A DNA stretch of 35,703 bases from a virus. Below are positions 14,584-23,097 of this stretch, in pieces. Location: positions 1 through 35,703 of IMG/VR virus record IMGVR_UViG_3300043409_000811. The stretch is one strand, 5' to 3'. The notes below the pieces were generated by a model, which worked only from the letters and a program-made list of their open reading frames with translations, was not told the DNA's origin and did not search any database. Both the position numbers and the translations under genes were made by a program. The stretch's first letter is position 1, and each line of letters starts with the position of its first letter.

Positions 14584-14779
14584 TATTGATGCCAGAGATT
14601 TCGGCAAATTAGAAGCTCAAGTCGAGGCTCTCCAGAAGGAGATGCACTTATTGAGTGCTGATGTCAAATCCCTGTTGGAACTTGCCAACAAGGGTAAAGG
14701 TGGCTTTTGGGGCGGCATGATGGTCGCTTCTGCTGTTGGTGGCCTGTTTACATTCATTGTTGATCGTATCTGGAAATAA
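14576..14779 (+). CDS. Small coiled-coil protein with a C-terminal membrane helix
   Basis: This is a 67-residue protein. Residues 8-40 form a coiled coil (KLEAQVEALQKEMHLLSADV) and residues 44-62 a hydrophobic helix (WGGMMVASAVGGLFTFIVD), with a basic end. That design recalls XhlA-type lysis accessory proteins and small phage membrane proteins. It overlaps the gene before it. Here it sits among head-tail genes, not in the lysis cassette, so a role in DNA ejection or membrane contact is as likely as a lysis role. Confidence 0.6.
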   Translation: MSDIDARDFGKLEAQVEALQKEMHLLSADVKSLLELANKGKGGFWGGMMVASAVGGLFTFIVDRIWK

Positions 14780-14789
14780 GGAGAACGCT

Positions 14790-14978
14790 ATGCCTATGGT
14801 CGGAAAAAAGAAGTTTCCCTACTCTGAAAAAGGCGAGAACGAAGCCAAAGAGTACGGCAAGAAAAAGGGTATTCCTGTAACTATCATGGTTGCTGTTGGT
14901 AAGCCAAAAAAGGCTATGCCTATGCGTGGTGGTCGTACCGCTACCAACATGATGAAAAAATCTTCAAGAGGTAAATAA
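14790..14978 (+). CDS. Small very basic phage protein
   Basis: This is a 62-residue protein with a high Lys content (MPMVGKKKFPYSEKGENEAK at the start). The ATG at 14790 has a perfect AAGGAGA site. The N-terminal MPMVGKKKFPY pattern is familiar from small proteins in the head-tail blocks of other podovirus-like phages. Its charge suggests binding to DNA or to an acidic virion surface. The stop overlaps the next ATG as TAATG. The function is unknown. Confidence 0.65.
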   Translation: MPMVGKKKFPYSEKGENEAKEYGKKKGIPVTIMVAVGKPKKAMPMRGGRTATNMMKKSSRGK

Positions 14979-15085
14979 TGGCTTCTTTAACTGACCCAAT
15001 CACACTCCTGAGCGCAGTTGGCGCTACTGTTGCTGACTTCAAACAAGCGGCAAAGACGGCAAAGAAGCCTAAAAAGGTGAAGTGA
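14978..15085 (+). CDS. Short basic-tailed peptide gene
   Basis: A 35-residue frame (MASLTDPITLLSAVGATVAD, then a Lys-rich end with KKPKKVK) sits exactly between its neighbours, overlapping both by one base (TAATG at the start, TGATG at the end). It has a short hydrophobic segment followed by a basic tail. The close fit suggests it is a real coupled gene. The function is unknown. Confidence 0.55.
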   Translation: MASLTDPITLLSAVGATVADFKQAAKTAKKPKKVK

Positions 15086-15396
15086 TGAAATCTCCAACTT
15101 GGCAGACAAAAGCTGGTCAAAATCCAAAAGGCGGCTTGAATGCCAAGGGCAGAGCCTCTTATAATGCAGAAACTGGTGGCAATCTGAAAGCACCAGTGAA
15201 ATCAGGGGATAATCCCCGCAGAGCAAGTTTCTTGGCTCGCATGGGTGGCAATGATGGCCCTGAGTACGACAAGAAAGGTGAACCGACCAGACTGCTTCTT
15301 TCGCTAAAGGCTTGGGGTGCTAACTCCAAATCTGACGCAAAGGCAAAAGCTCAAGCTATCTCCGCAAGGAACAAAGCAAAGGCAAAAAGCAGATGA
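15085..15396 (+). CDS. Small conserved phage protein (DUF6321-like)
   Basis: This is a 103-residue basic protein. The core WQTKAGQNPKGGLNAKGRAS, then LKAP, RRASFLARMGG and KKGEPTRLLLSLKAWG, matches a short domain common in phages and viruses that I recall as DUF6321. No function is known to me; the conserved Gly, Arg and Trp suggest DNA or protein binding. I use the ATG at 15085, which overlaps the upstream stop, rather than the GTG one codon earlier. Its own stop overlaps the next gene. Confidence 0.65.
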   Translation: MKSPTWQTKAGQNPKGGLNAKGRASYNAETGGNLKAPVKSGDNPRRASFLARMGGNDGPEYDKKGEPTRLLLSLKAWGANSKSDAKAKAQAISARNKAKAKSR

Positions 15397-16040
15397 CATA
15401 CCTAGAACTTGTTAATGATGTCCTTGTAAGGTTGCGTGAAACAACCGTTTCAACCGTCACCCAAACAGCTTACTCATCTTTGATTGGCAAGTTTGTCAAT
15501 GATGCAAAACGTCAAGTTGAAGATGCTTTTGCGTGGAATGTGCTTGGCACTACCGTTACCCTGTCTACAACATCAAGCACATACTCTTATGCTTTAACTG
15601 GCGCTGGTCAGAAGTTCCAAGTGCTTGATGTATTGAACGTCACTAGTAACATCCGCATGAGAAATGTGGACTTTGCTACGATGAATCGCTATCAGAACTT
15701 CTCTACCCCTGTTAATGGAATTCCCGCTTATTACGCCTTTGATGGCGTAGATGGTAGCTATGACACCAAGGTAACGATTTATCCTCGTCCTGATGGCGTT
15801 TACAGCATCCCTTTTAGCCTGACAGTGCCACAGTCAACATTGTCTAGTGACGCTACTGTTATCAAAGTTCCTGACACCTTGGTATCTCAGAATGCTTACT
15901 CTCGTGCTTTAGTTGAGCGTGGTGAAGATGGTGGATTGAGTTCCTCTGAGGCTCATGCGTTGTACAAAACAATGTTGTCAGATTACATTGCTTTGGAAGG
16001 CACTCGTTATCCTGAGAATCAGGAGTTTGTGGCAACATGA
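15393..16040 (+). CDS. Head-tail adaptor or tail-tube protein
   Basis: This is a 215-residue protein with the look of portal-attached adaptor proteins. A helical start (MTYLELVNDVLVRLRE) is followed by a second helix with FVNDAKRQVEDAFAWNVLG, then a beta-rich part (YSYALTGAGQKFQVLDVLNV) and a C-terminal helix. Twelve copies of such proteins extend the portal and build the upper tail in podovirus-like phages, as T7 gp11 and P22 gp4 do. It overlaps the genes on both sides. The assignment rests on pattern and place. Confidence 0.7.
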   Translation: MTYLELVNDVLVRLRETTVSTVTQTAYSSLIGKFVNDAKRQVEDAFAWNVLGTTVTLSTTSSTYSYALTGAGQKFQVLDVLNVTSNIRMRNVDFATMNRYQNFSTPVNGIPAYYAFDGVDGSYDTKVTIYPRPDGVYSIPFSLTVPQSTLSSDATVIKVPDTLVSQNAYSRALVERGEDGGLSSSEAHALYKTMLSDYIALEGTRYPENQEFVAT

Positions 16041-17596
16041 GTCAAGCACTCCAAGTTTCAACAGTATCAGCCCCAGGCTTTTATGGGTTGAACACTCAAG
16101 ACTCGCCTCTTGATTTGCAGAGTGGATATGCTTTGGTTGCGACTAATTGCATTATTGACCAGTATGGTCGTATTGGATGCCGAAAAGGTTGGACTAAGGT
16201 TAATTCATCTTCAGGAAACCTTGGAGCAAATGATGTTGGCGTAATACATGAGTTGGTGGAAGCAAATGGTACTTTGACTGTGTTATTTGCTGGCAATAAC
16301 AAGTTGTTTAAACTTGATAGTTCTAATGTTGTTGTTGAATTAACCTATGGGGGAGGGGGGTCTGCTCCTACCATCACGGCTAATAACTGGCAATGTGCAT
16401 CCTTAAATGGAATTACATACTTCTTTCAGTCTGGTCACAATCCTTTGATTTACGACCCTGCTGTTAGTACAACCACTTATCGCCGTGTTTCAGAGAAGAC
16501 AGGTTATGTGGCTACAGTTCCTGATGCCAATATTTGTATTTCTGCTTATGGACGTTTGTGGGCAGCTAACACCACTACCAACAATGCCACTGTCTATTTT
16601 AGTGATTTGATTGCGGGTCATGTTTGGGCTACTGGTAGTTCTGGTAGTTTGAACGTCAACAATGTTTGGCCTAATGGTGCTGATGAAGTCACTGGTTTGG
16701 CGGCACATAACGGCTTCTTGTTCATCTTTGGCAAGCGTCAAATCTTGGTTTATTCTGGTGCAACTACCCCATCAACAATGGCGTTGAGTGACACTGTTGA
16801 GAGTATTGGTTGCATTGCTAGGGATAGTATTCAGACCACTAGCACCGATGTTGTGTTTTTGTCCAACAGTGGCATTCGTTCTTTGATGAGAACAATCCAA
16901 GAGAAGTCTGCTCCAGAGCGTGACTTGTCTAGAAATGTGCGTGATGATTTGATGACTACATTGTCAGGCGACAACATGGCAAACATCAAATCTATTTACT
17001 CTGAAAGAGAAGCCTTTTACTTGTTAACAGCACCTATTGTTAAACAAGTATTTTGTTTTGATACGAGACAATCGTTACCTAATGGCGCATTTAGAGCATC
17101 AACATGGGATTCTATTGAGCCTAAATCATTTTTGTCTAGGCGCAATGGGGATTTGTTGATTGGTAAAAATGGGTATATTGGTAAATATTCTGGGTATCTT
17201 GATGATACAAATACCTATCAATTTGCCTATTACACAAATCATGCTGACCTTGGAAACCAAGCACAAACATCAATCATAAAAAAAATCAGTGTTGTTGTCA
17301 TTGGCGGTAGCAATCAGTATGTGACGATCAAGTGGGGATATGACTTCCTGACAAACTACTTGTCTGAGAATATCTTGATTCCAGCACAAGGTGTTTCTGA
17401 GTATGGAGTAGCAGAATATGGAGCAAATGCCACGATAGTTGCTTATTATTCAGAAGGAGTTGCTTTGCAAACATTGATTGCAAATGGCTCTGGTTCTGGA
17501 AAAGTTGTTCAAACTGGATATGAAACAACTGTTAATTCATCTCAATTATCAATCCAGAAGATTGAAATTCAGACAAAACAAGGCAGAATGTCTTAA
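16037..17596 (+). CDS. Tail stopper/tubular protein (gp12- or gp10-like)
   Basis: This is a 519-residue beta-rich protein overlapping the adaptor gene. It opens with GFYGLNTQDSPLDLQSGYAL and RIGCRKGWTKVN, a start familiar from beta-propeller stopper or tube proteins of podovirus-like phages. Repeated blades follow, each with a Gly- and Trp- or Tyr-containing motif (for example LAAHNGFLFIFGKRQILVYS). It would close the portal channel or form the tail hub beneath the adaptor, like P22 gp10 or T7 gp12. An alternative is a generic virion protein. Confidence 0.7.
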   Translation: MSQALQVSTVSAPGFYGLNTQDSPLDLQSGYALVATNCIIDQYGRIGCRKGWTKVNSSSGNLGANDVGVIHELVEANGTLTVLFAGNNKLFKLDSSNVVVELTYGGGGSAPTITANNWQCASLNGITYFFQSGHNPLIYDPAVSTTTYRRVSEKTGYVATVPDANICISAYGRLWAANTTTNNATVYFSDLIAGHVWATGSSGSLNVNNVWPNGADEVTGLAAHNGFLFIFGKRQILVYSGATTPSTMALSDTVESIGCIARDSIQTTSTDVVFLSNSGIRSLMRTIQEKSAPERDLSRNVRDDLMTTLSGDNMANIKSIYSEREAFYLLTAPIVKQVFCFDTRQSLPNGAFRASTWDSIEPKSFLSRRNGDLLIGKNGYIGKYSGYLDDTNTYQFAYYTNHADLGNQAQTSIIKKISVVVIGGSNQYVTIKWGYDFLTNYLSENILIPAQGVSEYGVAEYGANATIVAYYSEGVALQTLIANGSGSGKVVQTGYETTVNSSQLSIQKIEIQTKQGRMS

Positions 17597-17605
17597 AGGA
17601 ATGCC

Positions 17606-18367
17606 ATGACAAATTACACCAAATCAACCAACTTTGCGACTAAGGACACCTTAACTTCTGGTGACCCATTAAAGATTGTCAAGGGTACTGAAATCAATAC
17701 TGAGTTTGACAACATTCAAACTGCTGTCAATTCAAAGGCTGATGTTGCATCACCTACTTTTACAGGAACAGTGACAATTCCAACATTGAGCGTTTCTGGA
17801 ACTGCTGCTATTACTGGAGTTGCTACTTTTTCTGCTGACCCTTTGTTTAATTCAACAGGCGCTGTTTTGTTATCTAAGGGAACTACTGGTCAACGTCCTG
17901 TAAGTACATCTTCAGGTCAAATTAGATTTAATACAACTACGTCATTATTTGAAGGTTATAACGGCACAGCATGGTCTTCTGTAGGTGGTGGTGGCGCTAC
18001 TGGAACATCTGGCAATGATATTTTTTATGAAAACTCCCAGACTGTGACAATGGGGTACTCAATAAGCGCTGGTAAAAATGCTATGTCTACTGGCCCAATT
18101 ACTATTGCGGCCAATTTTACTGGTACAGGTTCTATTTCTGGAACGACTTTGACAATCACAGGAACAACTGGTTCTGGTGTTTTGGTTGTTGGTTCTATCA
18201 TTAGTGGGACTGGCGTAACTGCTGGAACATTTATCAGTGCATTTGGAACTGGTACAGGTACTACAGGCACTTATACAGTTTCAGCTTCACAGACTGTATC
18301 TAGTACCGCAATCACAACATCAACTGCTGTCACTGTTCCTAGTGGTAGTCGTTGGGTTATTTTGTAA
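17606..18367 (+). CDS. Tail fibre or appendage protein
   Basis: This is a 253-residue protein rich in Thr, Ser and Gly with an AAAGGA site. The start ([20 protein letters not shown], then an [14 protein letters not shown] repeat) is a common fibre N-terminal module that trims the chain onto the tail. The middle has [20 protein letters not shown], a fibre motif. The end carries repetitive TG-rich strands. It precedes three paralogous fibre-tip genes, so I infer a short fibre that carries or assembles with them. Confidence 0.7.
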   Translation: MTNYTKSTNFATKDTLTSGDPLKIVKGTEINTEFDNIQTAVNSKADVASPTFTGTVTIPTLSVSGTAAITGVATFSADPLFNSTGAVLLSKGTTGQRPVSTSSGQIRFNTTTSLFEGYNGTAWSSVGGGGATGTSGNDIFYENSQTVTMGYSISAGKNAMSTGPITIAANFTGTGSISGTTLTITGTTGSGVLVVGSIISGTGVTAGTFISAFGTGTGTTGTYTVSASQTVSSTAITTSTAVTVPSGSRWVIL

Positions 18368-18376
18368 AGGAAATAT

Positions 18377-18964
18377 ATGTCATCATTGATTATTGCTGGA
18401 GACACAAGCGGTACTTTGACGCTTGCCGCCCCCGCTGTTGCAGGGTCTAACACATTGACGCTTCAGGCGGGTACTGCCACGAATTCGATGAATACGCTGG
18501 CGACTGCTGTTGCGTCTACCAGCGGTACTTCGATTGACTTTACAGGTTTGCCTGCATGGGTGAAACGTATTACTGTGATGTTAAACGGCGTAAGCACAAA
18601 TGGAACATCCATTGAAATTTTACAGATTGGTTCAGGTAGTTTTACTACAACAGGATATAGTTCAACAGCAGGATATTTTGTTAACGGAGCTGCAAGCGTA
18701 GGGTCTGGTCAAACAACAGGTTTTGCTTTAAACAGTACAAATTCTGCTGCAGTCTCTATTATTTCTAGTGCTGTTTTAACTCTTGTTTCTGGAAATACTT
18801 GGCTTATGGCTTATTCAGGTTTTGCGGCTGGAGGCAGCGCTGCAGTTTTAGGCGGTGGCGGTACTTTAACTCTTGGTGGCGCTCTTGATCGCGTTCGTAT
18901 CACCACAGTCAACGGCACTGACACCTTTGACGCTGGGTCTGTAAACATTCTTTACGAGGGCTAA
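18377..18964 (+). CDS. Fibre-tip paralogue 1
   Basis: This is a 195-residue protein, the first of three tandem relatives. Shared blocks are GTSIDFTGLPAWVKRITVML near 55-74 and ALDRVRITTVNGTDTFDAGS near the end, followed by VNILYEG. Between them lies a variable region of about 90 residues (Ser-, Thr- and Gly-rich beta strands). The last part is identical to paralogue 2 over 59 bases (18878-18936). I infer a receptor-binding or fibre-tip beta domain. The paralogues could form a mixed trimer or be alternative tips. Confidence 0.65.
   Translation: MSSLIIAGDTSGTLTLAAPAVAGSNTLTLQAGTATNSMNTLATAVASTSGTSIDFTGLPAWVKRITVMLNGVSTNGTSIEILQIGSGSFTTTGYSSTAGYFVNGAASVGSGQTTGFALNSTNSAAVSIISSAVLTLVSGNTWLMAYSGFAAGGSAAVLGGGGTLTLGGALDRVRITTVNGTDTFDAGSVNILYEG
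18878..18936 (+). repeat. 59-base direct repeat, copy 1
   Basis: This stretch in the 3' end of paralogue 1 is identical to 19471-19529 in paralogue 2. Such identity across two full wobble-free coding segments suggests recent duplication or gene conversion and provides a track for recombination that would delete or fuse the genes. Confidence 0.85.
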
Positions 18965-18966
18965 TC

Positions 18967-19557
18967 ATGTCAATACTTGTTTTAACTTCTGACACGCTGA
19001 TTGGCACAGCAGCCGCTGGCAATATTGAGTACAACGGTCAGTTCTATGGAACTGATAGCGCCGCGTCTAGAGCGCAGATGCAACGAATTACCCAAGGTAC
19101 GGCTGTTGCCTCTACAAGTGGCACTTCGATTGACTTTACAAGTTTGCCTGCATGGGTGAAGCGTATCACTGTGATGTTTAGTGGATTTTCTACAAACGGT
19201 TCTTCTAACTATTTGGTTCAGATTGGTTCAGGCTCGGTAACATCGTCAGGTTATATCGGAGCTACAACGGTGTCATCGACTAGCGTTACAAGTACAAACT
19301 CAACCGCTGGTTTTATTATTGGTAACGGCGCAGCCGCTGCTTCTTTTGTGGTAAGCGGTAATCTAATGATTACATTGCTTGGTTCAAATACATGGACAGC
19401 AAACGGTTCTTTCGGTGGTAGTGACGCAGCCCGTACCATTACTTCTGGTGGATCATCTCCAGCACTTGGCGGCGCTCTTGATCGCGTTCGTATCACCACA
19501 GTCAACGGCACTGACACCTTTGACGCTGGCTCTGTCAACATTTTGTATGAGGGTTAA
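18967..19557 (+). CDS. Fibre-tip paralogue 2
   Basis: This is a 196-residue protein starting two bases after paralogue 1. Its N-terminal 40 residues differ (DTLIGTAAAGNIEYNGQFYG, a fibre-attachment-like motif). It then has the shared SIDFTSLPAWVKRITVMFSG block, a different central variable region and the same C-terminal block. The closing DNA (19471-19529) is identical to paralogue 1, which points to recent exchange or duplication. The pattern of a fixed frame with a changing centre fits host-range variation. Confidence 0.65.
   Translation: MSILVLTSDTLIGTAAAGNIEYNGQFYGTDSAASRAQMQRITQGTAVASTSGTSIDFTSLPAWVKRITVMFSGFSTNGSSNYLVQIGSGSVTSSGYIGATTVSSTSVTSTNSTAGFIIGNGAAAASFVVSGNLMITLLGSNTWTANGSFGGSDAARTITSGGSSPALGGALDRVRITTVNGTDTFDAGSVNILYEG
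19471..19529 (+). repeat. 59-base direct repeat, copy 2
   Basis: Identical to 18878-18936. Recombination between the copies would remove 593 bases and produce one fusion gene with the N-terminus of paralogue 1 and the C-terminus of paralogue 2. Confidence 0.85.
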
Positions 19558-19560
19558 ACA

Positions 19561-20097
19561 ATGAGCACAATAATTGATGGTTCAGCAAGCGTCACGATCA
19601 ACTCTGGCGCTGTGCTTGGAATTACTTCTGGTACTGCTGTTGCATCTACCAGTGGAACAAGCATTGACTTCACAGGCATTCCATCTTGGGTGAAGCGTAT
19701 TACTGTGATGTTTGATGGGGTTAGTACGAATGGTACATCACCAGTACGCTTGCAAATTGGAGATAGTGGCGGAATATCTGCTAGCGGATACGCAGGAACT
19801 TCTGGAGCTATCTCTACCTCAAGTGCTGCCTCAACTCAAGTAGGCGCTGCAGGTTGGGATTTTAATGATGCATTCACTGCTGCTTCTACCCGTTTTGGAG
19901 TAATTACATTGGCGTTACTTAGTAATACAAGTAACACTTGGTGCATTTTTGGCGGCTATGGTCAAGGAAACCAAGCTTTGTTTTCAGGAATTGGTGGAGC
20001 TAAATCACTTTCTGGAACTCTTGACCGAATTCGTATTACCACAGTAGGCGGAACAAACACCTTTGACGCTGGTTCAATTAACATTCTTTACGAGTAA
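19561..20097 (+). CDS. Fibre-tip paralogue 3
   Basis: This is a 178-residue protein, the shortest and most diverged of the set. It keeps GTSIDFTGIPSWVKRITVMF and LDRIRITTVGGTNTFDAGSI near the end, but its DNA differs at many third positions, so it is older than the split of paralogues 1 and 2. The centre has its own sequence (a GDSGGISASGYAGTSGAIST stretch). It starts three bases after paralogue 2. Role as inferred for the others: fibre tip or receptor contact. Confidence 0.65.
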   Translation: MSTIIDGSASVTINSGAVLGITSGTAVASTSGTSIDFTGIPSWVKRITVMFDGVSTNGTSPVRLQIGDSGGISASGYAGTSGAISTSSAASTQVGAAGWDFNDAFTAASTRFGVITLALLSNTSNTWCIFGGYGQGNQALFSGIGGAKSLSGTLDRIRITTVGGTNTFDAGSINILYE

Positions 20098-20102
20098 ACA
20101 CC

Positions 20103-20255
20103 ATGACACACAGAATAGTAGTTAATTGCGAAACAGGTGTAACCACACAAGTGGAGTACACCGCTGAAGAGCAAGCAATCCACGATGCGGCAGTAGTTGA
20201 ACAAGCTGAAGCACAAGTCCAACAACAAGAGCAACAAACAAATACACCAGCATGA
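20103..20255 (+). CDS. Small Gln/Glu-rich phage protein
   Basis: This is a 50-residue protein (MTHRIVVNCETGVTTQVEYT at the start, then a Gln-, Glu- and Ala-rich helix). It starts five bases after the last fibre-tip stop, and its TGA overlaps the next ATG. Short proteins that begin with VVNCETGxxxxxxYTxEE are often found beside phage fibre genes; I know no function. The helix could be a chaperone or linker for fibre assembly. Confidence 0.6.
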   Translation: MTHRIVVNCETGVTTQVEYTAEEQAIHDAAVVEQAEAQVQQQEQQTNTPA

Positions 20256-20572
20256 TGATGCAAGACCCAGAATTCCGCATTACGCATCACTTCAGTGATG
20301 GCCTGTACGCCAAGGAGTCGTTCTTTGGGGCTGGCATGGCAATCATGAAGCATACGCATGACTTCAGCCATCTATCTATCTTGGCGATGGGAAAGGTTGC
20401 TGTATTGCGTGGTACTGAGATTGACATTGTTTCTGCGCCAGCTTGTATTGAGATTGAGGCTGGTGTTACTCATGGCGTTAAGGCCATCACAGATGTTGTT
20501 TGGTTTTGCATTCATGCCACAGACGAGAAAGACCCGTCAAAAGTGGATGAGATTTTGATTAAAGGGGATTGA
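20252..20572 (+). CDS. Cupin-fold small protein
   Basis: This is a 106-residue protein beginning with three Met codons (ATGATGATG) that overlap the preceding stop. The sequence KHTHDFSHLSILAMGKVAVL, with IEAGVTHGVKAITDVVWFCI, fits the double-stranded beta barrel of cupins. HTHDFSH could give metal-binding His residues and THG the last one. Cupins are versatile (enzymes or structural barrels). Among fibre and ejection genes a structural or assembly role is likely. No catalytic role can be read from the sequence. Confidence 0.65.
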   Translation: MMMQDPEFRITHHFSDGLYAKESFFGAGMAIMKHTHDFSHLSILAMGKVAVLRGTEIDIVSAPACIEIEAGVTHGVKAITDVVWFCIHATDEKDPSKVDEILIKGD

Positions 20573-20573
20573 T

Positions 20574-21596
20574 ATGCCATTTATTATTGCTGGCGCTAGT
20601 TTGCTTGGTGGCTTAATGCAGGGTAATTCTGCAAGGAAAGCGGCTAATACTCAAGCTGATGCTCAAACTCGTGCAGCCCAAATAGCGGCTGAAGAAGCTC
20701 GTTTTCGACCTGTAGGTGTAACCACACGCTTTGGTGGCTCTCAGTTTAAGTATGACCCTTCTGGTCGTGTTTCTGGCGCTTCTTACAAACTTTCCCCTGA
20801 ACTGCAAGCCTATCAAAATAGGTTTAGAGGCATGGCTGGTGGTGCTTTGAGCCAAGCAGAACAAGCCCCAGAACAGTATGCTCCTTTAACTGGTGCGGCT
20901 AGTAATCTCTATGGCCTTGGTCAGCAGTATTTAGCTCAAAGTCCTGAACAGGTTGCGGCTCAATACATGGCTCGTCAACAAGACTTGTTAGCTCCTAGCC
21001 GTGAGCGTCAGATGGCTCAACTGCAAAACCAGTTATTCAATACTGGTCGTTCTGGCTTGTCTGTAGGCGCAACTGGATTACGCCCAGGAGGTGGGCTTGG
21101 ACTGAGTGCTACTACCCCTGAGATGGAAGCCTACTACAACGCATTGGCACAACAAGATTTGCAGTTGGCTAATCAGGCTCAGACTGCGGGACAAGAGCAA
21201 TTGAAGTTTGGCGCTGGATTGTTTGGTGTTGGCTCTGACTTGTTGAATCAGTATCAACAAGGTCAAGTTGGTGCTTTGCGCCCATTTGAGGCTTATCTTG
21301 GTCAAGAGAAAGCTATTGAGGGTCTTGGACAAAATGCCTTAGACCTTGGTATCAATATTGGTGCTAAAGGCATGAGTCCTTCAGCGGCTAATGCTTTGTA
21401 TGCTGGCGGAACTAATGCTGCCAACACAATGGCTAGTGCAAATGCTTATAACCCATTAGCTTCTGCATTGCTTTCAGGCTCACAGAATCCTCAATTGATG
21501 AATGCGTTTACCTCTGGCGGTTTTGGTGGCGGTTCTGATGCTTACTTTGGCAGGAGTGGCGGTTATGGGTTTGATATTTCCAAGTTGTTTAGCTAA
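20574..21596 (+). CDS. Internal virion (ejection) protein 1
   Basis: This is a 340-residue protein with a hydrophobic N-terminus (FIIAGASLLGGLMQGNSARK) followed by a long Ala- and Gln-rich helical body and a Gly-rich tail. Proteins with a GxLLGGxxQGNSA start that precede two larger internal proteins are typical ejection proteins of podovirus-like phages. They leave the head with the DNA and help make a channel across the host envelope. The ribosome site is AAAGGGG. The assignment is by position, composition and start. Confidence 0.65.
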   Translation: MPFIIAGASLLGGLMQGNSARKAANTQADAQTRAAQIAAEEARFRPVGVTTRFGGSQFKYDPSGRVSGASYKLSPELQAYQNRFRGMAGGALSQAEQAPEQYAPLTGAASNLYGLGQQYLAQSPEQVAAQYMARQQDLLAPSRERQMAQLQNQLFNTGRSGLSVGATGLRPGGGLGLSATTPEMEAYYNALAQQDLQLANQAQTAGQEQLKFGAGLFGVGSDLLNQYQQGQVGALRPFEAYLGQEKAIEGLGQNALDLGINIGAKGMSPSAANALYAGGTNAANTMASANAYNPLASALLSGSQNPQLMNAFTSGGFGGGSDAYFGRSGGYGFDISKLFS

Positions 21597-21609
21597 TAAG
21601 GAATAAATC

Positions 21610-23097
21610 ATGGCGACACCATCACAAGTTTTAGGTTTGTTCACAAGCCCACAGCAGTATCAACAACAGCAACAAGACCTTGCTCGTTCAAGAGCAATAG
21701 AGTTTGCAAGGCTTAATCCATTTGAGCAAGCAAGTGCTGCTATTGGTCAAGGTTCTTATAACTTGGCTGGTGCTATCGGTGGTGCTTTGGGTGGTCAAGA
21801 CCCACAGTTGCAGAAGATTACTCAGCGTCAGCAGTTGCTCGGCATGATTGACCCTGCCAATCCTGATTCTTATGGTCAAGCCATTCAAGCCGCATTGCAA
21901 ACAGGTGACCAAGAAGCCGCTTTCCTGTTGCGTAATGAGATGATGAAAGTGAAAGAACAGGCTCAAAATCAGCAATTGAATGAACTCAAGACTAAAGATT
22001 ACTTGACTCAACGTGGTCAAGGTATGCAAGCGACTGGTCTTACCAATCTTGCTAATGAGTTGGTTGGACAACTCAAGAATCCTGATGGCACTATCAATGA
22101 GGAAGTTAAAACTAAGTTGCTTTCCTTCCCTCAAGGTCGTGCGGCTATCTCTGAACAAGCCAAGGTTTTGCCTGACTTGCGTAGACTTGGTGTATCTGGT
22201 ACTGCTGAAGTTAATCCATTTCAACGATTTGTTGATGACCCTAATGCTCCAGATTGGATTAAAAACAGTGCAAAACAATTTGCTAACAGTTTTAACGCTG
22301 GCATCTATAACGAGGAACAAGCAGATAAACTTGTCAACAGGTTAGATGAATCTTTAGGAAAGTTAGAACCCAAGACACCATCATATGGTGCTGAAGCAGA
22401 AAGAAAAGCAAAGAGATTTTTTGATAAACCATATTCTGCTTTGACTCAAGAACAAGCAGCTACAGTTGATAAAGCAGTTGAGGAGTCTGAACAAGCTAAA
22501 GCTCCAAAAATTGTGTTGCCTGGTCAACCAGTAGAACCTAAAGATTGGTTGAAATTTAGCGAATACATCAGCAAAGACCCTGTGATGGATAGAACATCTA
22601 CAATTATTTCTGATGCTCCAACAGCAATTGAGACAATTAGAAGCTCTACTCAAAACAGCTTTTCTGCCGCATCTTTACCCGCTGCAATTGCAAAGTTGAC
22701 TGGCGAGGGTAAGAATATGTCTAATCAGGACATAGCTCGTTATGCCAGAACTGGTGGATTAACCGACAGATTGTCGCAAGATGTTGTTGGATTCTTCACA
22801 GGTAAGAAAACTGATGTTACGAAACAACAAGCAGAACAATTTGCTGTTGCTTTGTATCGTGGCGCATTGATAGAAAGAAAGAAATTTATTGAAGATCAAG
22901 CTGCACAACTTGGTTACGATAAATCGCCAAATTATCAAACAAGCATTCAACAACTAGATAAAAAGTTGTCTCAATTTAAATTAGTAAATCCACAAGGCGG
23001 TAAAACACCAACACCAACAGAAACCAAGCCTTTTGATGCAGATAAAGAACGCCGTTATCAAGAGTGGAAAGCCAAACAAACTGGAGCAACACGATGA
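21610..23097 (+). CDS. Internal virion (ejection) protein 2
   Basis: This is a 495-residue, mainly helical protein rich in Gln and Ala (the start includes LGLFTSPQQYQQQQQDLARS). It has a hydrophobic patch near 55-62 (AIGGALGG) and a charged end with DADKERRYQEWKAKQTG. It lies between the other two ejection proteins and overlaps the third. It likely forms part of the core stacked on the portal and is ejected with DNA. The C-terminal RYQEWKAKQ motif recurs in ejection proteins. No peptidase or lytic transglycosylase motif is visible. Confidence 0.65.
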   Translation: MATPSQVLGLFTSPQQYQQQQQDLARSRAIEFARLNPFEQASAAIGQGSYNLAGAIGGALGGQDPQLQKITQRQQLLGMIDPANPDSYGQAIQAALQTGDQEAAFLLRNEMMKVKEQAQNQQLNELKTKDYLTQRGQGMQATGLTNLANELVGQLKNPDGTINEEVKTKLLSFPQGRAAISEQAKVLPDLRRLGVSGTAEVNPFQRFVDDPNAPDWIKNSAKQFANSFNAGIYNEEQADKLVNRLDESLGKLEPKTPSYGAEAERKAKRFFDKPYSALTQEQAATVDKAVEESEQAKAPKIVLPGQPVEPKDWLKFSEYISKDPVMDRTSTIISDAPTAIETIRSSTQNSFSAASLPAAIAKLTGEGKNMSNQDIARYARTGGLTDRLSQDVVGFFTGKKTDVTKQQAEQFAVALYRGALIERKKFIEDQAAQLGYDKSPNYQTSIQQLDKKLSQFKLVNPQGGKTPTPTETKPFDADKERRYQEWKAKQTGATR

